Positions 13,073-24,713 of a stretch of 64,000 bases of DNA are shown in pieces (position 1 is the first letter of the stretch; each line of letters starts with the position of its first letter). The stretch is from Clavelina lepadiformis (taxonomy: Eukaryota; Chordata; Ascidiacea; Aplousobranchia; Clavelinidae): NCBI RefSeq assembly GCF_947623445.1, contig NC_135244.1, positions 1,984,001 through 2,048,000 on the forward strand. The letters run 5' to 3'. A program made the translations under genes and the position numbers. The notes under the pieces were generated by a model. It saw nothing but the letters and a program-made list of their open reading frames with translations, did no database searches and was not told the origin of the DNA.

Positions 13073-15895
13073 TTATTCGTATATAAATTTGATGTCGATG
13101 CCGGAGAGCTTCTCGTTAAACTTTTCATCCATGAGCTCAGACTGAGCTACAGTGAATTGATTCTTCCAATCTGCAACTTCACCTACAGAGTGAAGCGACA
13201 CGTTGCAATCGTGCAAAAGAAATGGTTTAATTTTATCCAATAATAAACCCACTTAGATTGCAATTGTGTAGAGAGATATACCTTTCCGGAAAAATGACAT
13301 TTGCGACATGGGTTTCGAGGCTTCTTTTTTCATGCTTTGAAACGAAGTTGCTTCCACAAGTTCATCAATCTCCTCATCACTTCTCTTAACTCCAAGAAAG
13401 TTAGCGATTTTTTTAATCTCTTTTGCCGGATCCTAATAAATGCCACAAATGAGGGAAATTTTACCTGTACTGGCGCCACAAATATTGTGTAGTGTTTCCA
13501 AACTCACCTTCTTCATCTCTTCGTACATGAGAAACAAAACGTTGTCGTCATTGCGGTAAGGGTAATAGGATAAGATGTGATCTGGATACCATTCGCCTTC
13601 TTTTGAATGCAATGGTTGCTTTCCTGGTTTATAACAATTTATTGGTAGTTTAAGGAAGTTAAACGACAAGTCCTTGCTTTATAGCAATGCAACTTCACGA
13701 GTTCCTTTGAATTTGTTGGTTGCTTTCCTGTGTATTATGCTGTAGTTTTACTGTACGGCGAAATTCAACAGATAGACATCTGCATCATTACTACGGTATG
13801 GGCATTCTATTTACCGTTTACAAGTGTTTCAAAAAATGCGTTCCATTCTGCTGGAAAGTGTTTAGCCATCTGCCCTTTATTGTTGAAAGGCCTGTTTTTG
13901 TTCATGTTAAACCAAGAAACAACTTGATCCTTGGGATTTCTCATGACGTAGATGATCTATTGTTACGGTAGTTGATCAGCTAAGTGACATTTCATTTGAG
14001 TGACAGCTCATTTGAGTGACACATTCTTTTAACGTTCATTTGAGTGACAAATAATTCATGCTCAACTGAGTGACAGTTCATTTCAATTTAAAGATCAGAA
14101 CATTGTTTGCGCTAAGCTTCTTAGAGGCTGAAGCAATACCATCTGCATTTGCAGTTCTTTCACAAGACGCTTCACCAAATGAGGCAGAAATTTTCAGATA
14201 TTTCGAAGAAGTGTACGTTTTAGGCCGCCCAATCCAAACCGCAACGCGCCGAGGAAGACGACCAATCAACCGTCGCCCTACAAATCGACACCCTCCCCTC
14301 TTCTCACCTGATTTTTGGAGTGTCAGCCAACTCCAACAATCGGGTCTTGCACGTACAAATAACATCCAGGAGGCCTGGCATCACCGCTTCAATGCAATTG
14401 TTAACAGATACCACCAAAGCATTTTCAAAATAATTGAAGAGTTTCAAAGCGAGCATCATAGAGTTTCCCAAGAACTCTTTCGCCTTGAATTTGGTGCGTC
14501 GACACCATTGCGCCGATCGCGTATGACAAGGCAAAAAGAAACCCGCATTGGAAATTTGTTTTCCCAGCAAGAAGACCTTCCACAGGAAGTATTTCTCCGC
14601 CGAATTGCGCGTAATTTGAAGATCGGACCAACTGCGGAACTAACAGAAGAATTGGACGAGATGGTTGAGGATTCTTAGTTGTTTTTTCTTTAAACTTTGT
14701 CTTGTGTGTGTTGTCATCTGTGCATTTACTAATTAACAGCAACTGCAACTTAATCAACAAATGTCAATCTGTCACTCAAATGAATTTCACTGTCCTTATC
14801 AATGTGTCACTCAAATGAATTAAACAGTACTTATCAATGTGTCACTCAAATGAACTGCAATTATGTCACTCAAATAAACTGTCACTCAGCTGATATACAA
14901 CCATTGTTACAATGGTAACCTAATATTTCACATAAATGGATCATTCGAAGAACTATATTGTTTACAGTCTCCTCAACATCAAATACACGGATTCGATGAA
15001 AATATTTTGTACGTTCAAACACGACGTAACATGTAACGTGGTAGTTCACCTTGCACCCGTTCTTTTTAAGTCGCTCCATGTTGATGAGAGGAGCCGGAAG
15101 ATGGGTTCCCCAAATCTTCCTCTTCCAAGGAAGCTTTAGCATGATCTCGTTGTTTTTTGCTGAAATTACCAGTTCGAATATTATCAGTTAAAACTTCGTA
15201 CTGTTGTTAAAAAAACATGACAAAACTTATTCAGCACAACAGAACTTGATCATCGAGGTTAAAGGGACCTAATTCAACAGAAGTTTAACTTACAGGTCCC
15301 CGATTCAAGATAAGAAGTATTTGCGGTAATAGCTTTCATTAGATCCATCATCTTTTCATCGTCTTTGTAGATGACACTCTTTACAATCTGAGTCGTCCAA
15401 GTCGTTCCTGTAATCATTATTTCAACTCACTTTTGCAATGACCTTTATGAAGCGTCAATATTTTATTGTACATTAGTCTATATTAGCGATATGACTTTCT
15501 TGGTTGAATAGAAATTTAGCCATTGGTGGCAGTTGTTAGTTTCAAGTTTGCTCGTGCTCTAAAGTAAATATAAAAGCACAATTACAGGTAAAAAGCTTTT
15601 GTATTAGTCTGCACTTGGCTTTCCTAAAATTTTTACCTGTTTTTGGAAAGGAAGCGACCAAAACGTCCTTGTCAGTAGGATTCCAATTATCATATTGCCA
15701 TTGAACTGTTTCAGCAGAGAAAGGCGGCGGAATTCTGTGGCCTTTGCATTCAGTTACTTTGGGATTTAGAAACTGTTGGTCTCCAAACTCAACCAGATCA
15801 GTAATATCAGGTCGTTCATTTTCAGGGATAAACTTCAGCACATCTTCCTGCATTTTCATGAACATTGCCAAAAGCACCTTCTTGTCTGCGGCCAT
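13073..15895 (-). CDS. Cytosolic sulfotransferase, copy B (7 exons, 333 aa)
   Basis: Same gene structure as copy A: exons (minus) 15895-15637, 15407-15294, 15159-15050, 13956-13815, 13623-13508, 13432-13282, 13182-13073; all phases agree. Motifs are kept: SFPKTGTTWT across intron 1, THLPAPL, RNPKDQVVSWF, and the RKG-x-x-ADWKN end. Differences from A cluster in exon 4 (NMNKNRPFNNKGQ where A has NMNKNIPFNKTEE) and a few in exon 1 (GHRIPPPF). Intron 3 is enlarged by a 936-bp MULE fragment inserted only two bases from the 3' acceptor side TSD, so splicing efficiency may be affected although the AG and exon are intact. Confidence 0.88.
13967..14902 (+). mobile_element. Deleted MULE (MuDR-type) in SULT-B intron 3
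   Basis: Flanked by a perfect 8-bp target duplication ATTGTTAC (13959-13966 and 14903-14910); copy E shows the matching empty site. Ends begin GG and finish CC, with the inverted pair GGTAGTTGATCAGCT and GGTTGTATATCAGCT. Subterminal repeats of the word TTTGAGTGACA (four to five per end, inverted relative to each other) fill about 110 bases at the left and 140 at the right. It keeps only the last third of a MULE transposase, so it cannot be autonomous. Confidence 0.9.
14070..14678 (+). pseudogene. C-terminal fragment of a MULE transposase
   Basis: A 202-codon open frame. Residues 80-140 (FSPDFWSVSQ, then NNIQEAWHHRFN, then SIFKIIEEFQSEH) match the region after the catalytic core of MULE transposases: the same part of the larger MULE at 38.5-41 kb reads SHDFWNVHVR, NNKVEGHHSLINR, TIWKFIEALRKLQ. 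The catalytic Asp residues and the FLYWCH finger are absent. The frame is open over its whole remaining length, which suggests a fairly recent internal deletion. Confidence 0.8.
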
Positions 15896-16339
15896 ATTGT
15901 GTACTTGTTTTAACGGGCAGTAAAATCCTACAAGAACGCGATTCCTGCGAAAGTCTGATTCATAAATTGTCACTTAACTAGGCCTACACGACATAATCTT
16001 CTTAATACTGAATACTTTGTTTCTTCAGCTATTCATTAAGGTTTATAGATTTAAACAAAGCCTTGCTTTTTGTTATCACATTGGTGTTTAGCGTGTCATC
16101 AACTCCCTTTAACTTGACAATCTTTTTAGCAATGGTAACTGATAATGCTCTAAGCTTGCTTGGACTTTACTCACATATCCTTATGCGTTATGTTCAGTAA
16201 AGATCACTTTTTAGTGTTTGCACCGTCATGATGGTACTCCGTTGTACCGGCGTACAAAGTACTGTACAGTATTGTTTGCACTAGTACCGTAAGCAAACAA
16301 AGCTAGGAAGTCATTCAGCTCACACTGGGCTGGACTTGA

Positions 16340-16560
16340 CGTCACTAATTTTAAGCACACATCATAATGGCTCATCTTTATTCGGTGTGTGAAAGGGAGA
16401 ACCGCGTTTTTTATATTTGGCTAGTCAGGATGGCACAAGGGCGTACAAATTTCCGATGTGTAGCAAGCAAAACCAAGATTCTTAATCAGATTACATTTGC
16501 TTGGACGAGACAGGTCACTAGACTCGCTGCACGAGACAGGTGTCTTTACGTATGTAAATT
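16340..16560. other. 5' flank of SULT-B running into the edge of copy C
   Basis: Continues the conserved upstream flank of the SULT copies (words such as GGACGAGACAG are shared with 11210-11235). No gene. The text then passes into the decayed exon 7 of copy C. Confidence 0.45.
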
Positions 16561-17358
16561 TGATGTTGACGCCGGAGTGGTTTGAAGTGGTTTTTCCAAT
16601 CTGCCTGCAATTTGCCCTGATACGAAAAATGTTCAAATGATTAGCGTTAGCAACTGACTACCATCAGAGAGACTATGTCAAGTATGATTTAACTTTACGA
16701 TCTGGAATAGTTGATGTTCGACAATATTGATCAATCGTTCTGAAAAAATTGACGTTCGACAATATTTGAACCCCTTTCTTCTTCATGTTTTCAAACGAAG
16801 TTGCTTCCGCAGTTTGATTAATCTCCACATCACTTCTCTTAACTCCAAAGAAAATCGGCGATTTTTTTAATCTCTCCTATCGGATGCTGCGTGATTCCAT
16901 ATAATTAAGGTCTTAACCAGGCTATAGCCATCAGCGGCTAGATAGGTTACGGTTAAACTCACCTTCTTCATTTCTTCGTACACGAGAAACAAGACGTTGT
17001 CGTTATTACGGAAAGGATACCAGGATAAGATGTGATCTGGATACCATTCGCCTTCTTTTGAATACACCGGTTGCTTTCCTGGTTTATAACAATGGATTGG
17101 TAGTTTAAGGCAGGTAGACGAAAAGTCATTTCTCAATAGCAGGCATGCACAACATACGGCCCGCGGGCCGCATGCGGCCTGCGAGATATTCCGTGATTTC
17201 CCTCATTTTTGCTGAAAAATTTTACAAGAACAATCCAACCTTTGTTGCTTGTTTCTGCACAAAGCGAGAGAGCACGTGCGCGGATGAATATTTTCAAAAC
17301 GTAGTGTCTGACTGTCTGGTACCGTAGGTGTTAGTGTACATCAGAATTTTACTGTTGG

Positions 17359-20300
17359 TTGAGTTGTCAGCATTTTGTGAAATATACAGTACCCCGTAAT
17401 CGCGTTATGACTGAAAACAAGAGAAGGAAGATTGAACATGAGGGCAGAATCTTTAACCGAGAATGGACAAGTAAATACTTATTTACAGAAACAAACTCGA
17501 AAATACTGTGTCTTGTTTGCCGAAATGTGGTTGCAGTCCCAAAGGAGTATAATCTGAGACGCCATTTTGAATCGAATCACCCGAACCTAGCTGAATTAGA
17601 TGCTACTGAAAGGATCCTTAAAGCAGACAGTTTACTTAAGAATCTTTGCTCGGAACGAAATTTTTTTAAACGTCCGGTAAATGTTACCGCTACCAGAGTT
17701 AGCTACGAAATATCAACGGAAATTGCTGCTGCAGGAAAAAGTTTCACTGAGGGAGAATTCATTAAAAAATGCATGTTGCGTGCAGTTTCTAGGATTTGCC
17801 CGAGAGAGATCGAGAAATTTCGAAACGTTAGTCTTTCACGTACAACTGTACAACGAAGAGTTGAAGATATTGCGGCAAACTTAACAAATCAACTACAACA
17901 AAAAGTAAATGAATTTCATTCTTATTCTTTGGCTGTGGATGAAAGTACGGACTGTACTGATACAGCACAGCTTTTGGTGTTTATAAGAGGCATTGACGAT
18001 AATTTTAACGTGTCTGAGAACCTTGCTGGTATGCAGTCTATGAAAGGTCGTACCACTGGAAAACACATCTGCGGCGAAATTGTTGATTGCATTACTACAA
18101 AACTATACGCTGATTTCAAAAAATTGGTTGGAATGCAGAGTTGGATCAATTACATTATTTCAGTTCAATTACAATTACTCCCTTACATGTTTCAATTACA
18201 TTACAATTACTCCGTGCTAAAAATATCAAATTACAATTACAATTATAATTACTGTTAAACATGTAATTGATTAATCATAAATTCAACTTTGGTAGAGAGG
18301 TCCTCTTTGAAAACCGTAGCGACGTAATTAGCAACAATCACAAACTATTCATGTTTCATTCATGATACGTAGAATACCCTTTAATTAAAAAAAAACTCGA
18401 ACGTTTTCGAATATTTCAACTATTCCTAATCATGAGTACTGAAAAATACAAACACAGAAAAAATTTTTAAGCGACTGTTAACAACCAAAAGTTTGAGCGA
18501 CTGGCAACGACTAACAACGAATAGGCTACAAGAAAGGCAATGAAATGTAATTAAACGAATACACAAAGCTGATAGCGGTAAGGCGCCAGCGATAAGGTAT
18601 GTAAAATTAAAATAAATGCAAAAGGAAAGAAGCTCCTGATAACTACAAATTACAAAATTTTGGTTCGCATTTACATTTTCACTTGCTCAAAAACTGTTGG
18701 ATTGCATTTGATGAACATTAGGGTGCGAAAAGTTTCAGGCCCCAGTAAATTTCTTCTTGCCGTATAAAAGTTACCCGCAATTGAAAATATTCTTTCTGAC
18801 GGGGCTGATGTTGCTGTTAGACCCAAATAATCCTTGGCTAAAGTAGAAAGCGTGGGAAGTTCTTCTGACTTCTTCTTCCAATATATTAGTGGGTCTTCAT
18901 CGAAAGGCATGGTTTCTACCCCCAAATAGCTGTCGACTTCACTTATTGAATTTTTCGGTCTTTTCTTTTTTAAGCCTTCCGCCATAAAGTTAAATAGCTT
19001 TGGCTTTTTTGCAGGGTTTTCATGCTCTGTGCTACAACTCTCTTCGTCATCCTTGCCAAGTCTACTTGCCACATAAGTTTTTAGCAAACGTATTGCTTCT
19101 TCTTTTTCAACGTCATCTTCAATCCAGCTGTTTTTAAATCGTGGATCAAGAAGAGATGCAATTCTGTTGTCCGGAGAATTTATATATGGCAACAACCTTT
19201 TAGAAACAGAGTCTTTAAGATTAGCTGCCAGTTTCTGGCAATAGTGGAGATTTGAGTGTTTTAGTAGTTCCATTGCTTTCAGTAAGCCAAGCACTACCGG
19301 ACAAATGCAAGAGGATGTTACAATATTTTCTCCTTCAACTTGCTGCATTGCTTCCTTGAAAGGCAGTAGCACACTCACGAGCTCACTCAATGCCAAATAA
19401 TCTTGATTTGTTATTTTTTCCCGTGACTGGATCAAGGTGAGAGCCGCGTTAACTTCTTCGTGATGCTTTAAGACACTTTGCAACATAACAAGCTGCGAAT
19501 TCCATCTTGTCACATTCTGTGCTCTTAACGTTATTTTTTTTACGTTGCAAATAAGAGGTAGCATTTACAGATTTTCTTACTGAATTTACAATTTTGGCCA
19601 CCTTTCGCAGCTGCTTCCCAACGTAAGACTTAGCAAACTCCGAATGTTGCAGACAATCCTGAATACAAAGTTGTTGTGTATGAGCAAAACAGCTTACTCT
19701 TTCTGGTAAGTAAGTGAGAAGAGCATGTAAATCAGCACCCTCCTCGGACATTTCTTGTTCAGGATCAGGATTCAACTGTTTCTCATTGTCCTCATTGATT
19801 TCTTCACCAGTTTTATGCAGTGTGAACTCAGGAAGGGAAACCTGAAATGCTTTTATCATGGAGGAAGCATTGTCTGACACAACCTTTTTTACTTTTGTTG
19901 TAAGTCTAAACTTTTCTATTACGTTGTCATAAGCCTCAGCAATGTTTTCAGCTGTATGCCGTCCTAAAAATGAGTCCACTGCCAGGACAAAGCTGCGTAG
20001 CTTCCATTCTGCATCAACAAAATGCATAGTGATGCCCAAGAAACTTGTCATGTTGCGGTTACTCCAGAGATCAATTTTCAAGTAAACATTTGACAAACGT
20101 GCAATTTCACGTCTCATCTCTTCTTCCATTTGCTGAATAACTGTTGGTATAAGGGAATTTCTAAATGTGGAGTGGCTTGGTATTACATATCTTGGTTCAG
20201 CAGTCAACAACAGATTTCTGAATGTTTGACTATCTACAATACTTAATGGTAACTGATCAAAAGCTATTGATTTGAGTAGAGCTTTTGTTAATGATTTTTG

Positions 20301-22016
20301 AGTGGCATCATATGAAGCAAATCGCTGGGAAGAAGAAGTTTGAAAAAATGACTTAATAGGTGGTTGACTCTGATCTACCTTTGTCTTCTTCGTGTTTTCC
20401 TGGTGTTTTCTTTTGAGGTTTATATATTTAGGATAAAGATTGGGAGAACATCTCTTCAAATGCGTGATCAAGTTTGATGAAGCCTTGGTTGAATACTTGA
20501 ATTTCTTTTTGCAATTGTTGCAGCAAGCCTAAGTACTGGTCAAAGATTTAAAAAACTCTGACAGTGGCGTAGGAAAGGGTTCAGCACAGGTTTCTGAAGA
20601 GTTTATTTGCTGTTCATCCATTTTTGAAATATTAAGATTTAGACTATATTGTAATTTACTAAGTTTTCTGTTGCTGCTGAGGTATGGGAAACAGTTTAGC
20701 ATGGCTGAATTATATGGTTAACGAGGCACGCATAGCACACCTATGTAATTAGGCTTAATTATTTTATGTTGTGCTTGTCAGGTCTCAATAACAATGTAAT
20801 TGAAATTGTAATTAGGCCAAAATTTTATCAAATTACAATTACAATTACACAAAATAAAAATGCTTCAATTACAATTACAATTACAATTACATGAAAAATG
20901 TAATTAATTACATTCAGCTCAATTACAAATTACAATTGATCCAACTCTGTTGGAATGTGCACTGACGGTGCTCCAGCAATGTGCGGAAAGACGAAAGGAG
21001 CGATGTCTTTGCTACAGGAGGTTATTGGTAGGAAGATAATTGCTCACCATTGCATCATACACCAACAGGTTTTATGCAGCAAGGTTTTAAAATTTGATCA
21101 TGTGATGTCGGTCGCAGTTTCGATTGTAAACTACATCCGGACTAGGAAAGTAAAGCATCGCTTATTCAAATCGTTTCTTGAAGAAACTGGTGCAGAATAT
21201 GGTGACGTAGTGTACCACACCGATGTAAGGTGGCTAAGTCGAGGAAAAGTACTAAAACGGTTCATTGCTTTGAAAGACGAGATAAAGAAATTTTTGGAAA
21301 CAGAGCCAAAAAGGTTTTCCGAGCTAGACGATTTGTCTTGGAATGAAGATTTATTTTTTCTTTGCGACATTACTTCACATTTGAACGACCTCAATATGAA
21401 GCTTCAAGGAAAAGGACAACTGATTTTCGATCTTCTTGCTGCGGTAAACGGGTTCAAAGCAAAGTTAGGACTTTTCAAAAGTCAGCTTTTAGATGGAATA
21501 TTGGTACATTTTCCAACCTGTTCACAGCATATTTTGCAAGAGAGGCATTCAGCAGTAGGAATCAAATATGCTCAACAAATCAAATTCCTGATTGAAGAAT
21601 TTAACAGCAGGCTTTCTCTTTCCAGTGAAGAAAAACTACAGCTAAAAATCATTGAAAATCCATTTTCAATAGATCCGGAAGAAGCACCTCCACATTTACA
21701 AATGGAGGTCATTGATTTGCAAACTTCATCTTTGTACAAAACAAAATATGGAGAAAGCAGTTTGCAAGAATTTTACAAGTCTTTGCCCAAAGAAAAATTT
21801 AAAAATTTGCTTACCATGGCAAAACAAATTTTCAGCTTATTTGGAAGCACATATATATGTGAGCAAACGTTCTCGGTAATGAACTATAACAAAAGTAAGC
21901 AACGATCCTTGCTTACTGATGGACATTTGGAAGATATCCTAAAAATATCAACTTCCAGCATCTCGCCTAATTATGACTTGCTTGTTGCGAACAAAAGATG
22001 TAACGTTTCTCATTAA
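17359..22016 (+). CDS. hAT transposase, split by nested insertion
   Basis: Two blocks, 17359-18135 (259 codons) and 20958-22016 (353 codons including stop), stand in the same frame when the nested element and one TSD are disregarded; there is no other lesion, 611 residues in all. Residues 35-75 form a BED-like zinc finger (CLVCRNVVAV, then NLRRHFESNHP). The catalytic RNase H-fold part has AVDESTDCTD and, across the insertion point, GMCTDGAPAMCG. The C-terminal hAT dimerisation region reads SLFGSTYICEQTFSVMN. A second start, MTENKRRK at 17407, is equally plausible. As it stands the protein is cut after KLVGM, so the element is inactive here. Confidence 0.85.
18136..20949 (-). mobile_element. 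Nested hAT (Ac/ZBED1-like) inside the first
   Basis: Perfect 8-bp target duplication TTGGAATG (18128-18135, 20950-20957) and perfect 16-bp terminal inverted repeats CAGAGTTGGATCAATT. Both ends carry long arrays of AATTAC words (18150-18260 at the left; 20800-20935 at the right), inverted relative to each other, likely transposase binding sites. The transposase is on the minus strand, opposite to the host element. Confidence 0.95.
18671..20621 (-). pseudogene. Ac/ZBED1-type hAT transposase, two lesions
   Basis: Starts MDEQQINSS at 20621. A BED finger (CCNNCKKKF, then NLITHLKRC) follows an in-frame TAG (20531-20529). The catalytic part has IDLWSNRNMTSFLGIT, then VVSDNASSMIKAF, then CFAHTQQLCIQD. 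A 1-base shift lies at an eight-A run (19541-19534), after which the frame resumes with NVTRWNSQLVML. The end carries the hAT dimerisation motif: LAKDYLGLTATSAPSERIFS and RRNLLGPETFRTLMFIKCN. Apart from these two lesions the 640-residue protein looks complete, so inactivation is recent, or one lesion could be a sequencing slip in the homopolymer. Confidence 0.85.
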
Positions 22017-22789
22017 ATTTCATTTTTTGATATTTGTCTTGTATGTAGATTTCTTGTTAATGTTAGGAATTTATACTTCGTTGGATTTGTTATTGTTTGT
22101 CACCGTCGAGGGGTTACTTTTGTTGTAAAACCGTCGAAACATAGTTACAAGCTCTTATGAGAGATAAATAGAACAAAACAGTAATAAACTTTTCTCCACG
22201 CTTACAGTTACGCAATCAACGAATCCGATGCTTTACCGCCGATAAGCGTTAAAAACTAGATACTGTAGTGCGAGAGGCAACCGTCTCTTGACAGTAACCA
22301 TCTTCTCAACGATATCTCTTATTCGACGGTTAATCGGTCACATTATATAAAGTAGGCTACACGTTAGTTACAACAACGTTAGCACGCGGCCCGCGAAAAA
22401 TATTTTTTCCCTAAAACGGCCCGTGTACTGTTTTCAGTTGTGCATGCCTGCTCTATAGCAATGCAACTTCACCACCTACCGCGGATAGATAACTCAAAAA
22501 ATATGTTCCAATCCTTGGGATAGTATTCAGCCATCGGCTCCATTTGGTTGACTGGTAATTTGGTGCTCATGTTGTAGCAAGAAACATGTATTCTCAGGAA
22601 ACTTTCTTGTACTGTAATTCCATATTTTTTACCTGTTTTAAGAAACGTTGCTACCAGTACGTCGTTGTCAGTAGGATACCAGTACGTCGTTGTCAGTAGG
22701 ATACCAGTTGCCGTATTGCCATTCAACAACCTCGGCGGAAAAGGTACAAACCCAGCATGGCTACTGACTAACAAGTTCTGGTGGAAAAG

Positions 22790-24265
22790 TATACAAAGAT
22801 GGAAAATGACTTGCTGAAGTTTATTCCAGAAAACGAACGACCTGATGTTACTGAACTTATTCAGAAAAGACTTCCAAAACTCTTAAATTCAAAAATAACT
22901 GAATGCAAAGGTTACAGAATTATGCCGCCCTTTTCCAACTCAGATTGTAAAAAATGTCAATTACATCAGAGAAAATGATGGAACTCACTAAAGCTGTTAC
23001 ACCACATCATTCGTATTTGGAAATGGGAACTCGTACGTTGCGTTTTTTGTCAATTATTTTAATTTTACTTTTCATTTCTTAAGAAGCCCTGTAGCATGTT
23101 TTGTTATGAACTCGTTACTTCAGCAAAAAACTACGAGATCATGTTAAAGCTTCCATGGAAGAGGAAGATTTGGGGAACTCATCTTCCGGCTCCTCTCATC
23201 AACATGGAGCGACTTAAAAAGAACGGGTGCAAGGTGAGCTACCACGTTACATGTTACGCCGTGTTTGAACGTACAAAATATTATTATCGAATCTGTGTTT
23301 TTATTGTTGAGGTGACTGTAAACAATATAGTTCTTCGAATTAACCATTTTTGGGAAATATTAGGTTACCATTTTAACAATAGATCATCTACGTCATGAGA
23401 AACCCCAAGGATCAAGTTGTTTCTTGGTTTAACATGAACAAAAAAATGCCTTTCAACAAGACGGAGCAGATGGCTGAACACTTTCCAGCAGAATGGAACG
23501 CGTTTTTTGAAACCCTTGTAAACGGTAAATAAGACGCCCATACCGTGGGTAATGATGCAAATGTCTATCGGTTGATATTCACCGTACAGTAAAACTACAG
23601 CATAATACACAGGAAAGCAACCAACAAATTCAAAGGAACTCGTGAAGTTGCATTGCTATAAAGCAAGGACTTGTCGTTTAACTGCCTTAAACTACCAATG
23701 CATTGTTATAAACCAGGAAAGCAACCGGTGCATTCAAAAGAAGGCGAATGGTATCCAGATCACATCTTATCCTATTACCCTTACCGCAATGACGACAACG
23801 TTTTGTTTCTCATGTACGAAGAGATGAAGAAGGTGAGTTTGGAAATAATGTACATTATTTGTCGCGCCAGTACACATAAAATTTCCCTCATTTGTTGCAT
23901 TTATTAGGATCCGGCAAAGGAGATTAAAAAAATCGCTAACTTTCTTGGAGTTAAGAGAAGTGATGAGGAGATTGATGAACTTGTGGAAGCAACTTCGTTT
24001 CAAAGCATGAAAAAAGAAGCCTCGAAACCCATGTCACAAATGTCATTTTTCCGGAAAGGTATATCTCTACACAATTGCAATCTAAGTGGGTTTATTATTG
24101 GATAAAATTGAACCATTTCTTTTGCACGATTGCAACGTGTCGCTTCACTCTGCAGGTAAAGTTGCAGATTGGAAGAATCAACTCACTGTTGCTCAGTCTG
24201 AGCTCATGGATGAAAAGTTTAACGAGAAGCTCTCCGGCATCGACATCAAATTTATATACGAATAA
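22790..24265 (+). pseudogene. Sulfotransferase copy D, chimeric, lacks PAPS loop
   Basis: Plus strand, head to head with copy C. The first half of exon 1 (22800-22942, FIPENERPDVTEL, ECKGYRIMPPF) joins directly to the middle of exon 2 (QIVKNVNYI), deleting the region that would encode WQYDNW through SFPKTGTTWT, and exon 2 carries a frame slip. Exons 3-7 (23124-23233, 23383-23524, 23717-23832, 23908-24058, 24156-24265) are open, in phase and almost identical to copy E, introns included. The 5' part is much more diverged than the 3' part, which points to a mosaic made by gene conversion or unequal crossover. Without the phosphosulfate loop it could not act as a sulfotransferase. Confidence 0.85.
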
Positions 24266-24713
24266 CTGTTTAATACTTAATCGGTTTATTCCGACGCACA
24301 ATATTATACAGAAACTTTGAGATTACTTTAAATGGATGCCATGATTATAGCCTAACAATCTGTCTTATTGTAATACAACAAATGATCACTAAAGTTACTT
24401 CTTGGGTTCTTCTTAGCATTTACTTTGCTTGGTTGGAAGTGATACGTCATAGCTTATCCATAAATGCTTATATACAATAAAGCTGAAACTCCATGAAAGG
24501 TTTATAAGTGCTCAAAACAGTTTTACGCGATAATTTCAGACGACAGTACAAGCCACAATGACTATAACTTCATAACAACTAAATTGTTGTGTTTTCTGCT
24601 GATGTAATTCTTACCTATTTACTTGGTTTGCCACTATATGAAGTACAGTATAATGAAACTGTAACTGATTACAAAAGATCATATTCTACGCCACAAGAAA
24701 CCTGAAAGGTCAG

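Larger units (their letters stand above)
8380..16340. repeat. Tandem duplication carrying SULT copies A and B
   Basis: Two direct units. The 3' flank at 8380-8780 matches 12660-13070 and the 5' flank at 10760-11250 matches 15970-16520, with the SULT gene between in each. Both introns and exons are nearly identical, so the duplication (or later gene conversion) is recent. Unit B is longer because of the MULE in its third intron. The A-B spacer (11250-12660) also holds the remnant of a further copy. Confidence 0.75.
17140..22450 (+). mobile_element. hAT transposon (outer), host of a nested hAT
   Basis: Ends CAGGCATGCACAAC and GTTGTGCATGCCTG are perfect 14-bp inverted repeats. The 8-bp target duplication is CTCAATAG (17132-17139) and CTCTATAG (22451-22458), one mismatch. 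Subterminal text is rich in GCGGCC and CGGCCCGC words. Without the nested 2.8-kb element it is about 2.5 kb, a normal size for a hAT of the SCAND3/ZBED5/GTF2IRD2-like type. Confidence 0.92.
16560..22745 (-). pseudogene. Sulfotransferase copy C, degraded and split by hAT
   Basis: Minus-strand SULT relic. Its right piece (22745-22460) has the end of exon 1 (WYPTDNDVLVATFLKTG then a GTAAAA donor) joined directly to the latter half of exon 4 (NMSTKLPVNQMEPM, YYPKDWNIFFEL), so exons 2, 3 and the start of exon 4 are deleted. A 26-base direct duplication within exon 1 (22656-22707) also breaks the frame. The left piece holds an intact-looking exon 5 (17078-16963, EGEWYPDHILSWYPF), a decayed exon 6 (about 16890-16785) and a scrap of exon 7 (about 16600-16560). 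A 5.3-kb hAT lies in intron 4. The copy is more diverged than A, B and E. Confidence 0.85.
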
